The position numbers and the translations under genes were made by a program. Of a stretch of 64,000 bases of DNA, positions 38,028 through 50,434 are shown piece by piece. The notes beneath the pieces were generated by a model that had not been told where the DNA came from, made no database searches, and saw only the letters and a list, made by a program, of their open reading frames with translations. How positions within the stretch are numbered: the stretch's first letter is position 1; each line of letters opens with the position of its first letter. This DNA is from Episyrphus balteatus (Eukaryota > Arthropoda > Insecta > Diptera > Syrphidae), in NCBI RefSeq assembly GCF_945859705.1, contig NC_079134.1:159747718-159811717 (forward strand), read 5' to 3'.

Positions 38028-38594
38028 TGTTATTTTTATTGATGTTTTCCACTCTAATTAATGGCAACATAAAAATACTTTTTTTCTCAATTGTCTCACT
38101 CAATGGCAATGGCTTGTAAATTGCAATTTTTTTTACACTTTCTTCTTTCAAACAAAAAAATAAAAGAAAAAAAATTAATTTTGCAAATTAGAAAAACTCG
38201 ATGCCAATATCAGGGTTAAAAACTCATTTATTCACTCAAACCTAAAATGCAAAACAATAAATGAAAAACCACAACAACAAAAAAAAAAAAGATGCAGAAC
38301 GCGCAACTTTTTTAAGCTGACAAAATGCACGCACTAAACGAAATCAACTGCGGATCGTTACTAAAAAGCCACAAAAACCGTTTAACTGGGCCCGCGTTTG
38401 GTCGGTCTACATCGAGCGAGGAGCGGGCTCTAGTTTGTTGTTTTTTTTTTTTGTTTTTGTTGTTGTTGTTATAGTGGTGGTGTTTTTTTTCACCTCAGAG
38501 CCCAGAGCCAGAGCAGTCATCGCGTTGTTGAACCAGTCTGTCAGCTCTCTGTGAGCTTGTGAGAGTTTCTGTGAATCATTTGGTGGGTGGCCCG
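38028..38594 (-). other. Putative 5' leader of pnut with upstream ORF
   Basis: This is the interval between the TATA candidate and the start codon. It holds a 37-codon upstream ORF (ATG at 38520, stop at 38409-38407) whose last sense codon, ATG, directly precedes the stop (an ATG-TAG minimal ORF). It also holds a CAA/ACA-rich repeat and long A runs. No intron border is evident. If this is leader RNA, the uORF could lower translation of pnut. Confidence 0.4.
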
Positions 38595-38640
38595 GTCGGT
38601 GGTTTGCTTGCAGCAAACCTCTATATAGAGGAAGAGTGAG
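38595..38640 (-). promoter_or_regulatory. TATA-type core promoter candidate of the proximal pnut transcript
   Basis: The minus strand reads CCTCTATATAGAGG (38631-38618), a TATA box inside a perfect 14 bp palindrome. It lies about 600 bp upstream of the pnut start codon, in a locally GC-richer stretch (38.35-38.64 kb) that contrasts with the AT-rich flanks. Transcription would start near 38595. The start site itself is not proven. Confidence 0.45.
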
Positions 38641-39704
38641 AGTCTGAAAATGTAGTCGGAAAAAAGTATCTATGAAATGAAGCCTTGCTGCTCTCTTATA
38701 CTAGACTTTGATCATAATCATTTCGGTGAGGTCTATCCAATCCATCAATCTAGATCGAAGTAAAAAATTTGACGAAGTTTGAGTCGACTCGAGAGGTGGA
38801 GGAAGAGTGAAAGCTCTCTTTCTCTACCTTATCGAAAAGGTATCATATCCACTTATGACAGTTTCGTGTTTTGTTGTCTATCATTCATTGTGTTCCGATA
38901 GGTGCAACTTGTGATAGATAGACAAGTCATGCTAGTTTCTTGATAAGATTAGGAAAAAATGAGTGAATCATAGAAAGAAAAAAAAAAAAAAACAAAAGAC
39001 TTGATGGAGAAAAAAGGTGTGGAATATATCGGGGGCATTTGGTGGAAATTGTAAAACGAAAATTGACTACTTGCTTCCCTCTCCCAGGTACCCATCATAT
39101 AAGTAAACTTTATTTGTAAAGAGGAAAAGAAAATTTCAAAAACAAACATGGAAAAATATATGAAGAAACGTAAAAAGAAAATAAAAAAAAAACATGACTT
39201 GGAAAAGTCGCACTCAGACGATAAAGATATACACGGCGAGAAATGTTGTATTTTTTTTTTCTGTTTTGTTTTGTTATTGTTTTTTGAGTCGTGATGGTTC
39301 GATGACTGATTTGTATTTGTATACAAAAATATAATGACGTTCGAATTAGGTAATTCAATACCGACAAAAAATACAAAAAATATGAACAAAAGAAAAGAAT
39401 ATAACAAGAGAAATGACATGATATATCTAAAAATAATAAAGATTAACAGTGGAAAATTTTATGTGGAAGAGTTGGCGAAAAATTGAAAACACAAGTTGAA
39501 ATCAAAGAAGATGTTGTTAGTTGCCTTGGACGAGCTTTTCGGGAAGGATTTTGATAATATTTTCAAGTTTTGTTTTTGAGTTAACCTATGTACTACCATG
39601 CCCTCTTTGACTTTGTATGTCTGTTCTTTTAAGGGAATATGAATTTTTGAGTGTTTTTATTTATTTTTCAGTCCGCTCACTTTTAAAATAAGGGCATTTC
39701 ATCG

Positions 39705-40010
39705 TCACGGGTGGGACACTTGTACAATTAATTTAATGTTTCCCTTTCAAATTCTATTAACGCACATAATTGAAGGTACAAAAATGTATGCCAAAGAAAA
39801 ATACTTCAAGTTGATTACTTTTGAAAATAAAAAGGGTACTCTCTACTGTCACGGGTGGGACAAAAAAGAAGCGATTTTGAGATAAAGAATCTCTGTCAAT
39901 CTATTTACATTTTTTATTGAAATCTTTAATAGAAATGATATTCTTTATATACCTACAAAAATAAGTTATAAATGTCACGGGTGGAACAACTGTTTATCAC
40001 GGGTGGGACA
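39705..40010. repeat. Four copies of TCACGGGTGGGACA
   Basis: Copies start at 39705, 39849, 39975 (one mismatch, GGAACA) and 39997, all in the same orientation, in a 300 bp AT-rich stretch that is otherwise not repetitive. The spacing is irregular (144, 126, 22). This is non-coding as far as can be seen. Confidence 0.8.
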
Positions 40011-41790
40011 AGTGTTAATTCGAAAATTAGTTAATTTAAAAAAAGTTATGCAGCAATGATGTCACTAAAAATTACATAATTGGCCAATATAGCGATAAAG
40101 AAAATTTAAAGAAGTTTTTGAAAGTTATTTAAAAAAAAAAAAAACATTTGTATCGAGGTTTTGATCAAAACCAATATTATTATGAATAAGTTTAAAAAAA
40201 TCTGTGCGTCTGTGCATGGCATACGGTTGCCAATCTCAAAATTTCAATTTTGTTTTAACCAAACGACTTACTTATATGGCAGTTCTAGCTTCGTCAACTT
40301 TTAACCGATTTTAATTTTTGTAACCATTCGAAAAATAAGATATTTCGAATTCAGACTTCAGAAAATCAAGAATTTCAAAAATAGAGTTTTCTCTACATTT
40401 TTTCACTTGCACGGAAAAAAAAGACATGCTAAAAACAAATATAATCAGTATTAAATTAAGTTAATTTCTTCATATTTTTTTTTAACGAATAAATAACTGG
40501 CGTCTTAAAATAAGTGAACAAATCTTCTGTGTGTACAAACAAAATTGAAACAAAAGAACCCTTTTAAATTAGAATGAACATCCTTTTGTATTTGGTTAAT
40601 CTTTTAATTTCAACAAGAATACACATAAAATTAATGAGAAATATTTTTACTTTTAACAGATACACTTTTATAAGAAGGAAGAAAATTCTTATTAAAATGA
40701 AATGAAGTTCACTTTGATTTAAATAGAGTTTAAACGAATAATTTTTTTTTTTATAAGAAATCTTATTATTTTAAGATAAATTTAAGATGATCATCGTCTT
40801 GATTTTAAGTGACTTAATTTTTTCTGTGTGGACATCAGTTTTAGGCATACATTTGAACTACAACGTGTCCATTTATAAACTATAATTATTTTTAATTGAA
40901 TCGTTTGAAAATTGAAGAAAATAAAATCTTAGCAATGATTGAAAGTCTACAAAAAGTTTGCTACCCATAAATCCAGATTTTGAAGGTATCAGTATTACCA
41001 TTATTGAATCCAAATAGATGAGTCACTTGTTAGTTATTCTAAATACTAAGGCACTCAAAAGTTAACTACTTTGTTTTTTTTTTTTATATAATAAGAGTGA
41101 GAAAATTCACTCTATTGTTTTTTAAATATCTTCTCAACAATCAAATTCCATTCAAAATCATATTAAGTACATAATAAGATCTAAAAACTTGGGAGTTAAC
41201 AAACGAAGTATTATATTTTATGATTTTTCTTTTGTGGAAAAAACAATGACAAAAATAGATCAGAAGTTAATTAATTTTAGCCCAGTTTTTAAAGAAAGGT
41301 CGCCCCACTGCACTACAATGTGTAGGTGCTTTGTTGAATTGAAGAAAAAAAAAATTGAAAAAGATGATGCATATTGACACGTGAGTTCTAAGGAAACAAA
41401 AGTACATACATACAAACATTTACATTATTGTTTAATTTCATTAGCAACATGGTTAATTGAATACTTTTGAGAAAGCATAATCAGCAGCTTTCATTTAAAA
41501 AAACGATGTCATACAAAGTCGACAATTGGATTTTGGTAATTCAAAAGGTACGTTTTGTGTTACAGATAAAATATTAAATATTGATATGGATAGTTAAATA
41601 AGTTCGATTTATTTTATGTAAAAAAATAAAGACTGAGGAAAAAGTTTTTATTTTTTTTTTTGTAAAATGAAAGAAAAAAAAGTTTTTGAAAGTATCTATT
41701 GCATTCAAGTTGCATGAAAAATAACTTTTCGAATTCTCATACTCTTACCTTAAAAAAAATAAACGAGTAGTTTAAGTTTGTGTTTGATGC

Positions 41791-42305
41791 TTAACCCCTT
41801 GTAGCCCCATGTGACATTTCTGTAACAAACCTAAAAAGATCGCCCAAAAGCTGTGAAAAACATATTTTTATTCTTTTAAAGCTTCTTACATAATCTTTAA
41901 GAATTGCTTTATCGAAATAATGCGCCATATTTCAAATAAATAGCACCAATAGTTTTTAATTGGCAGTTAATGTTGAAAGTTCGGCTTTTTTGGGAAACAA
42001 GCAAATTTATGTACAAACTACGAAATTCGGAAAAAATATTTTTCGTGCATAAACTAACGGGGTTTTATTTTTGGATTTTAGGAATGCGCCTAAAAATAAA
42101 TATTAGGTAGCTTTTTGTTCGAATTTTTGCATTTATATACAACAATAAATTATTTAAACTTTTTTTTACTGCGTAAATTTCGAAATAACTAAGCAAATAA
42201 TGAATTTATTGAATTTTTAAAAAATACGTGTTTTATTATAGCTAAAGCCCTTTCGATTGACATTATTAATTTTTAAATTTACGATGTTGGGTTACAAGGG
42301 GTTAA
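41791..42305. mobile_element. piggyBac-like MITE flanked by TTAA
   Basis: TTAA (41791-41794) is followed by CCCCTTGTAGCCC. At the other side GGGTTACAAGGGG is followed by TTAA (42302-42305). Ends beginning with C-runs next to a duplicated TTAA are the signature of piggyBac-type transposition (established knowledge). The element is 507 bp between the TTAA copies and contains no open frame, so it was mobilised in trans. It is intronic or upstream relative to pnut. Confidence 0.7.
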
Positions 42306-43552
42306 TTAAGTTGAAAACTTAGGATATTTCCTTTTCTCTAACTATTAAATAAAGATTGAAAAAGACAGCACGCAACATGATTATTGAGGTAAAAATGTAA
42401 GTTTTATTCTCAATACTGATTTAAACCGTTTTTTCCAAATTAAAGCTTTTAGTTGCATTCTTTTTTATTTTACGATTGTTCTAATTACATATATATATCA
42501 TTTAAACCTGTGCATTTTTTACTTAAAAAGAAAACATCAAGTTCTTCGACCCAGATTTTTAAATTTCTTATCTTACCGCACCTTTGGTGGTAGATTTAAT
42601 TGTTTGTATAGTGTCAATGGTACTTCAATTGGTTAATTAAGTTGAAACAAAACAAAACCACATAATTAAGAAGGGAAAGTGTGGATTTGAACAAAAATAA
42701 CATGTGTAATCCCATTAAACACGCATTAGGAAAACGAAAACGAAAAAAAGAAGGTACCTTGCTGGCACACGAAATGATATCAAATGAAACGTGAATGTGC
42801 GTCCTTATTTCTATGGCTGCAGTTAATAAAAAAAAAAATTAGAAAACCTGTTGGATCTTATGTAGGTACTTTAATTTAGTTTTAAAAATACTTATGTAAG
42901 GGAAATTGTAATATTTAAACCAGAATTTTCTGTTTGAAGTTATAAAAAGTTTTTTTGTTTTATAAAAACATACGAGTACCTTATCCTCTTTAAAATTTTG
43001 AGTTAACCAATTTAATTTGACCCAACACTTTGCTAAGCAAAATTCTTGCTAATACGAAAGCTCTTGTTGATTTAAACACGCAGACAAAAATCACATTTAA
43101 CGGATTTTATAGTTCTAAAAAAAAATTAACACAAAACTGGGCAATAATGATGGAAGAAAAGCAAACAAATAATCGTGGGCTTGTTTTTATTACGCTTGTG
43201 AAAATGGGTCAGAGATCAGAGTGAAGTTTGCACTAACAATTTCCACTACTCGGTTATTACTTTCTTATTACAAAAGATACGAATGCTGCTGAATTGTTAT
43301 ATAATTACTCTTTCATCTAGATTCTCATCTGGAAATAGGGTAAATAGGGGTAAAACGGCTTTAACAAAACTGTCTAAAATCTAAAAGATACCGAAATGAT
43401 TTTTTTTTGCAAAAGGAAGGGCAACTTTCAAAACCAATAGTTATGTAGATTAAAAAAATTCCAAAAAATTTAAAATAATAGAAGATCGATGGATTTTCAA
43501 AACAACTAACAAATCGTGGATCGTTGAGAAAGTGTAATTTCTTGAAAAGGCT

Positions 43553-44601
43553 TTTAGTACAGGAAAGATAGACTTTTTCGTGGAACGAAATACAGGACGG
43601 CTGATTTTTTCAAATCTGAAAGAAGGGTATTAGAAAAGCTTAAGTCCTGGTTTTCGGGACGCCAACCCCCTGGCGAAATCCGCCATTTTGAAAAACGCGA
43701 ATTGGTCTATATCTACTTAACTATTGGCTTGACCGAATAAGTTACTTGACCAAAGTTGTAGGTAATATAATTAACTTTTCTTGTGCATTCACTGTTTTTC
43801 AGCGAGGACAACACTTTTGAGGTTATGTCGTTTTATTTTTTATTTTTTCGGTTTTTTTAATTGTTCTCAGTCACTATGATAGTTACATAATTTTTTATCA
43901 TCCCAAAAGTTGTAGAGCATCAAATTTCCATTAATTTGGTATACTTTTGAAGATTATATGTCTTTTCGAACCAAAGATACAGAACCTTAAAGAGCAATCC
44001 CTCTCAAAATTTTCAAACAATATACTATATTTTATTGCATAAAGTATGAAAAAAGGCTAAATCGTGTACGATATGCGAAAACAAGAAAAATTTGATATGA
44101 GAAGAGGTGTTTTTTTCATTATTTAGGTGTTCGGACAATTTCCTCTAAATATTAATTTAATATTAAAAAAAAAAAATGGTAAAACTTACAATATTGTGGT
44201 AATCATATTTTGTTTTAAGTCAAACATCCACCTTTTATGATGTTAAACAATTATGTAACTATCATAAGGACTGAGAAAAATTAAAAAAACCGAAAAAATA
44301 AAAAATGAAACGACATAACCTCAAAAGTGTTGTTCTCGCTGAAAAATAGTGAATGCACAAGAAAAGATGTTTATATTACCTTTAACTTTGGTTAAGTAAC
44401 TTATTCGGTCAAACCAATAGTTAAGTAGATATAGACCAATTCGCGTTTATCAAAATGGTGGATTTCGCCAGGGGGTTGGCGTCCCGAAAACCAGGACTTA
44501 AGCTTTTCTAATGTCCTTCTTTCAGATCTGAAAAAATCAGCCTTCCTATATTTCGTTCCACAAAATGCCTATTTTTTTACTAACTTTCCCGTACTATTTT
44601 T
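43553..44601. mobile_element. Inverted-repeat element, arms about 360 bp
   Basis: The segment 43553-43912 returns as reverse complement at 44225-44601. Landmarks are AACCAGGACTTAAGCTTTTC, GGCGTCCCGAAAACC and GAATTGGTCTATATCTAC, present once per arm in opposite orientation. The spacer is about 310 bp with no open frame. It is a non-autonomous DNA transposon or an inverted duplication; the outer ends are not sharply defined. Confidence 0.7.
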
Positions 44602-47492
44602 TATTTTGTAATTTAAAATCTTCCACTGGAAAGGTAATGAAATAAAAATATGATTCAAAAAGTTTATAAGCGTCCGGTTTTTGAAATAATGATTTTTGAA
44701 AAACATCAATTTTTTACAATTTTTTTATTTTTAGAAAATTTCTTAAAGCACTGAAATTAACGAATCTATAGGCATAACTGATGCTCCAAAAATTGCATTT
44801 CTGAAGGATTTCTAAAGTGTTTTTTGCATGAATAACGGGATACACAAATTATTTGCTCCAAGCTTTTTCGAGTGTTTTCAACCGATGATTTTTTTTTTAA
44901 TTTTTTTTGTTTAAATTTGGAAAGTAGGAAGTAGAAATTTACAAAAAAAATTTTACCATTCCTGAAATTGGATTTTCATACCAAATTAGTTTTCGAATGC
45001 GCCGAAAAAGTTTCAAATCAGATGCAAACTAATATCGAACCGGTTTGCAAACTAATTTCAAGTAAACTGAAACAAGAAACTACCTACTTAAAAGAAAAGT
45101 TTTTAAATCGGTTGCAAATCAGTTTCTAAAGTACTTAATTTTGCAAAAGCAACCAGTAACAAACATTTTCAAGTCATGAGGAGTTTAGATTAAAATCGAT
45201 GGAAAAATTCTTCCCGAAGTAACAAATATACAAACATACAACTAAAAAATAAGAGTCCCAAAAACTATTCCAATATTGTTTATCCTTGAAATCATCGTAA
45301 ATATTTCTTTCAGTGCATAAGTACGTTCCTGATATTCAGCATTCCATGCAACATTATGAATTCTATTAATAGAATTTTCAACTACAAATACGAAAATTGG
45401 TTGCATGTTTAAATGCATGCATAAAACAGTAAAAGAAGAGCTCACTCTTTAGTCTACAACACTCTTGCATAGAGATGATGGCTCTATGAGTATGTGGGGG
45501 TAAAATAGGATAGGATAGTGTATCTCTGTATCTTCCACTTCTATAAAAAGGAAGGAAGGAAGGTGCCCATAAATGAAAAAGAAAACTAAAACAAACGAAC
45601 AAAAAAAAAATATATAATAAACCGGTAGAGATATAAATTGCGTAGGGTAAAGTTGTACAAGCCACATGATAGACTCACACAAGTTTTCACTTGGTCGCCA
45701 TTTATAGAGACATAAACTAAGTTTGCAGAAAAAAAAAAATAAAAAAAAAAAAAAAAAGAAGAATAAGGTGCAAATTGCAGATTGTCCAAACAGGATTCAC
45801 AACGACGACGAGTGTTGTGTATATGTGCGCAATTAACGAAGGAGAACGATTCGTTTCATAAATTCAATTCATCGGATACAAGAGCTGACATCTCTAAAAA
45901 AAAATAAAGAAAATGTCCATATTCAGATAATTTACACAGACAAAGCGAAACTTTGTGTGCATATAGAAGACTGTTGAGAGAGAAAAATTGACATGATTCA
46001 TTACAATCCTTTGCAGATATCGTGTCTGCATTGCATTGCGGTCCAATCAATTTAAGTTTGCTGTGTGTCATGAGTCACAATATTTTTATTTTTCCAAGAA
46101 AAAATTTAAACACAAATCGAAAACATGTTATGTGTCAATCATTTGAATGGTCCATGAACTAAAAAATTAAGTTTATTGACTTCGTTTTGAACAACAAAAA
46201 AATGAAATAAATGTTTTCAATTTAACAAACTTTTTTTATTGGGTCATTTATTGGAATTAATTTCTTTTGTTTAGACAAAAGAATCATGTGTGGCGTTTGT
46301 GTCGTGTGTCGCTCAGCTCAATGGGGGTTGAATTTTATGTGTTTTGTTTACGCTGGTTTTTGCTGGTCGTTCTCCGTTTTAAAGAAGACAAAGTTATCCT
46401 TGAAATAATTTATTGTTTTTTAACCAAAACAAAAAAAAAAGTATAACGATAAATTGGCGATTACAAAGATAAACACGGACACAATATTCCGTTTTCTGGA
46501 CTTATACGATAAGGACAAGTTATGGATTTGAAAAGACATTAACATTCGAATTTGACTTACATTTCCATAAGAAGCTTAAGGAAAATTTGAATTTGTATTG
46601 GAATTAATTAACACTGGGACATATATTCTTTTTGCGGATTCAAAAAGAGAAATATTGTTTTCCCAAACTTTTGATTTGTTTACCTAAAGTTTGTAAAAAT
46701 GAGTAAAATTTCAACAAAATCTAAAGTGCCACGAAATAATCTTATAAGTTTTTGGGTAAAGCCACTTAGCCATAATATATAAAGAAGAGGTGGAATGTAA
46801 ATGTTTATCAAACTGAAATACAATAAAAGCAAAAACAAATTTTACTTTTCAAAATCCTGAGAACATAATTTTTAGTTGTCATCCAAATAAGTCGAGAAAT
46901 GAGGGGTTTTTTTCATAACACTCCCATTTTCGTATTACTCATTTAGTTTTGACCAATGAGAAATGATAATCTCTTGTTTATGTTTTCATAATACACCTAT
47001 ACCTATACACTGGCAAAATTCTTTGTACGATTTACAAATTTCAATATTTCAATATTTCAAATTTCCAATATTTTTACATATGGTTACTTTTGTATTTGTC
47101 TTAAGCATTCGTAAAATGCTAGGTATTTATAATGTATTCTTTTATTGTGTCCCTTTTTTAACAATCACAGTTTGTAACTAGGTGCACTTTAAAGGATATT
47201 AAAAACGGAGTATTATTTTTCGTACGAAGAATTGTCGACCAGTGTAGTTCCTCTAAATTGTTGCCAACCCAAAAACCACTCAGAATTACCGTGTCCTCCA
47301 TTTTTATAGCTTTAGTATACATAGCTCTGGTTTTTCATTACTTCAGTTTTTCATATCTTTGTCGCGCATAACTCCGGTTTTCATATCTTCGTTACTATTT
47401 CAAGCAAGGCTTTGTTCGTTGAAAAAATTGATTTTTCAAAAATAATCTAAAAATAATTCTTTTATTTTTTTTTTTTTTTTCTAAAAGCCAGA

Positions 47493-48478
47493 CACGGGTT
47501 GTTTGAACGCGACACTACTCGAATTGTCTTGCACTCCATATGTTTTGATGCAGAAATCTTCCTTGGGGTCTAAATAGTAAGAAAAAAGCTTTTTTAAAAT
47601 TTTCTATCGAGCTATTCGTTTTTTATGAGCTTAATAAGTTATAAAAAAACGTACTTTTACGTACTTTTTCACACGTTTTTGTTAATAACTCTGTTAATAA
47701 AAAAGTTTATGGGTAAGAAAATTTTTGACTAACCAAAAAACTTAAAGGAATGCAAACATTTTTTGCGATTTGCCATGAAACCCAAACGAACATAAGATTT
47801 TTTTTCATAGAGAATATTCACCAAACATGTTGAATTGATTTTAGGATTTTTCGGAGAAGAAAAGCGATATCGAAATGATTAAAACGGATTTTAAAAGAAG
47901 AAACTTAGTTCTTAAAGAAACCGCTACAAATGTAATTATAAAAAATTATCACGCAAGATGACATAACCTCAAAAACTGTTAAAAAAGGGTATTTTTGATT
48001 TTCTAACGGTAATATCTCAAAAACTTGATGTGATGGAATTTTTTTGACTTCAGATTCGAGTTCAACATACGAAAAACCATTAGAAAAGTATACCCTGACT
48101 TCTATAAAAAAAAACTTTTTGATTAGTGAAATCGAATTGGGCAGAAAAAATGAACGGACTTAGATTCGAATATCTGAAGATCTAAAAATACCACTAATTT
48201 GATTGAAATGCCGTTAAAAAGAGGCATATTTCTTCTAAAAATAGAGCCATTATTTGAGTTTCTACCATTATTATTAACAGAGTTATTAACAAAAACGTGT
48301 GAAAAAGTACGTAAAAGTACGTTTTTTTATAACTTATTAAGCTCATAAAAAACGAATAGCTCGATAGAAAATTTTAAAAAAGCTTTTTTCTTACTATTTA
48401 GACCCCAAGCAACATTTCTGCATCAAAACATATGTAGTGCAAGACACTTCGAGTAGTGTCGCGTTCAAACGACCCGTG
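47493..48478. mobile_element. Long-TIR element with a fold-back fragment nested inside
   Basis: Inverted arms of 208 bp (47493-47700 and 48271-48478) start at CACGGGT and include CGCGACACTACTCGA, the GTACTTTTACGTAC block and AATAACTCTGTTAAT. The interior (47800-48125) is a copy of one arm of the CACTGGTC family (ATCTCAAAAACTTGATGTGA and so on). There is no transposase and no clear target duplication. It lies between the two possible first exons of pnut. Confidence 0.75.
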
Positions 48479-49508
48479 CAGATAGAAGCTTTTAAATAAA
48501 AAAAATTGTTGAATTTGGTTAGAAAATAAACAAAATTAAAAAGAAACTGTTTAACAGGAAGTACTTTTAGTCATAATTATGAAAAAATAGAAAAATTGTA
48601 ATTTTGACAAAATAATTTTAATCTTTAATTTAAAATTTGCTGCAGATTAAATTCGAAAACAACTCTTTTTGTTTCTTAAATATTTTTTTTTTTTGTTAAA
48701 TTGTGAATTTTGTTGAAGTCCAATTATTTGGCTTTTCAATCTCATGACCATTTGTGGATATTTTGACTTTCAAGACTTACATGGTTCGCGTTGATTCAAT
48801 TATTTTTAATAATTAAGCACTTTTCAAATATAATGACTTTTGCAGTACCTACATACTCAAGCGCTTTAACGTATTCATTGGATGAATCTTGTTTCGCAAT
48901 CGTACATAAGCTTGATTTTTCAAAGATCTCAACATTAACAAATTTGTAGGCTTGGATAGTATCCCAATATTAATTTGAAGAGGTGTTCTTTCACGCTGGA
49001 AAAAAAAAACAGTGCGTTAGTTTTTCTCTGTCGTATTCAACTGGTTTCTTCCTGAAACAATGGAAATAAGCATATGTCCCAGCCTGACGAATCTTCCTCG
49101 ACCTCTAACTATTGACTGAACGTACCCCTTCTTTCCTAGGTCATGGAAATGATAATTAGTACCTAACCAAAATATCTCAAGGAACAAACAAAATTGATAT
49201 GCTGGCGAACTGATTTACATAGTAGAAAAAATTAAGTTAGCATGAAGAAACTTTTTTTTTGAATTTTGAATTGGTATGCTACCAATTTTTCAAAAACAAT
49301 ATTTTACAAATTATATGGAAGTTTTCGACTCTGATTATTAAAAGTTTTACTGACACATTTTCTGACAAAACAAATATTCAGAGCTATATAAGATTATAAA
49401 CAACTGAATTTCTTTTTCAAATGCTATTTTTGAATATTATGATTAGCGAAGTTAATTTTGATTCATTGTTTGCTAAACAGCAGACTTCAATTTTGCTTAA
49501 GCTTAATA

Positions 49509-49735
49509 GTCACTGTGGCGTATGAGTGATTTTGTTTTGTTTGAAATCTTTAATGCTCGAAAAAGACTCTTTTCTGATGGTCAAATAATGAAACAAGTTG
49601 ATCATTAATGACCATTATCTTTCAAACTATACAATTGGTCGTGCCAGTCACTATGGCGTATGAGTGTTATTTTTTTTTTTTTGAAACTATAATTTTCCTC
49701 AAATAATGAAACTAGTACATAACTGACCATTTACA
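49509..49735. repeat. Partial tandem duplication, unit about 138 bp
   Basis: AGTCACTGTGGCGTATGAGT (49509) recurs as AGTCACTATGGCGTATGAGT (49647). Both are followed by a T run, GAAA, and TCAAATAATGAAAC, then ACTGACCAT/AATGACCAT. The second unit is shorter. Intronic, non-coding. Confidence 0.65.
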
Positions 49736-50212
49736 AACCTTTTAAATATTCACAAATATGCATTACTTGGTATGAACTTTTATGTTTAAGAAATAAAAAA
49801 TACACTTTTCCATGTAATAATGAGAAGTTCGATAAATATTTAAATTCCGCTCTTTATAATTAAAATTACATCAACCAAACATCTTAAGTCACTTTCTCCG
49901 TCATTAATAGCCACAAAAATGTAAAAAAAAAAAACTAAAAATAAATTGAATTCTATTCTAAACACAAATTTTTTCGTCTGGTATAATTTTAGCACGATTT
50001 TTCATTTAAGAACAGTTTTATTTCTTCTTTTGTTTTTGTTAATCACTCGAATTATTTTACTTTCCAGACAATAAATTAATCACATCCAACAACGACTGTG
50101 GCACAACATCAACAAAGCAAAATAGGTATTTTTTCTTTCTATTTTTTTTTTTTTGAGAGATTCTGTTAATTTGTTTGTTTGCAATTTTTTTGGTTTTTAT
50201 TCTGTCGCTTAC

Positions 50213-50434
50213 CATCACTGTAGCCGATGTTGTATTATTTATTGTTGTTGATAAATTCGTTGATGACATTATTTGTTTGGCAGAATGTCCATTAGTTGAT
50301 TCATAATTATTAATGCCGCCAATGCCATTCTTTTCAAGTGATACATTACCCATACCACCATTCTGCTCGAGAAGTCGCTGTCGGTTTGCCAACCGATCCA
50401 GGCTAGCTAAACGATACGAGCCACCGATTCCCTC
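50213..50434 (-). CDS. Probable alternative 5' coding exon of pnut
   Basis: This is a 222 nt open segment with acceptor TTTAAAG|GAGGGA and donor GTGATG|GTAAGC, phase 0 at both ends. It encodes 74 residues, EGIGGSYRLASLDRLANRQR then LLEQNGGMGNVSLEKNG, then a Ser/Thr/Asn-rich part. Codon use and GC content are coding-like, unlike the flanks. An in-frame stop lies just upstream of the acceptor, so the start codon must be in an exon further upstream, or be the internal Met of GGMGNV. It could join 32432 in frame. It cannot read through the 38.0 kb exon, which has an in-frame stop ahead of its ATG. Assignment to pnut is inference; an unrelated minus-strand gene with later exons missed is the alternative. 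Confidence 0.6.

Larger units (their letters stand above)
38641..50212. other. Region between the two 5' exons of pnut
   Basis: This holds repeats and MITEs (39.7, 41.8, 43.6, 47.5 and 49.5 kb). The stretch of about 45.4-46.4 kb is less repetitive and somewhat GC-richer, with a (GGAA)n run at about 45550, and may include regulatory DNA. No coding exon was recognised. Confidence 0.35.

Noticed and set aside
38407..38616. 69-codon minus-strand frame as a protein gene
   Set aside because: It begins at TTG, not ATG, and lies over the putative promoter and leader. Only the internal 37-codon ATG frame is plausible, as a uORF.
38949..39419. 156-codon minus-strand frame rich in Phe and Ser
   Set aside because: It is the translation of A-rich runs; homopolymer Phe stretches and no domain. 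Not a gene.
45378..45789. Overlapping hydrophobic minus-strand frames
   Set aside because: Produced by A-runs and low-complexity DNA, with Phe/Tyr-rich translation and no splice or start context.
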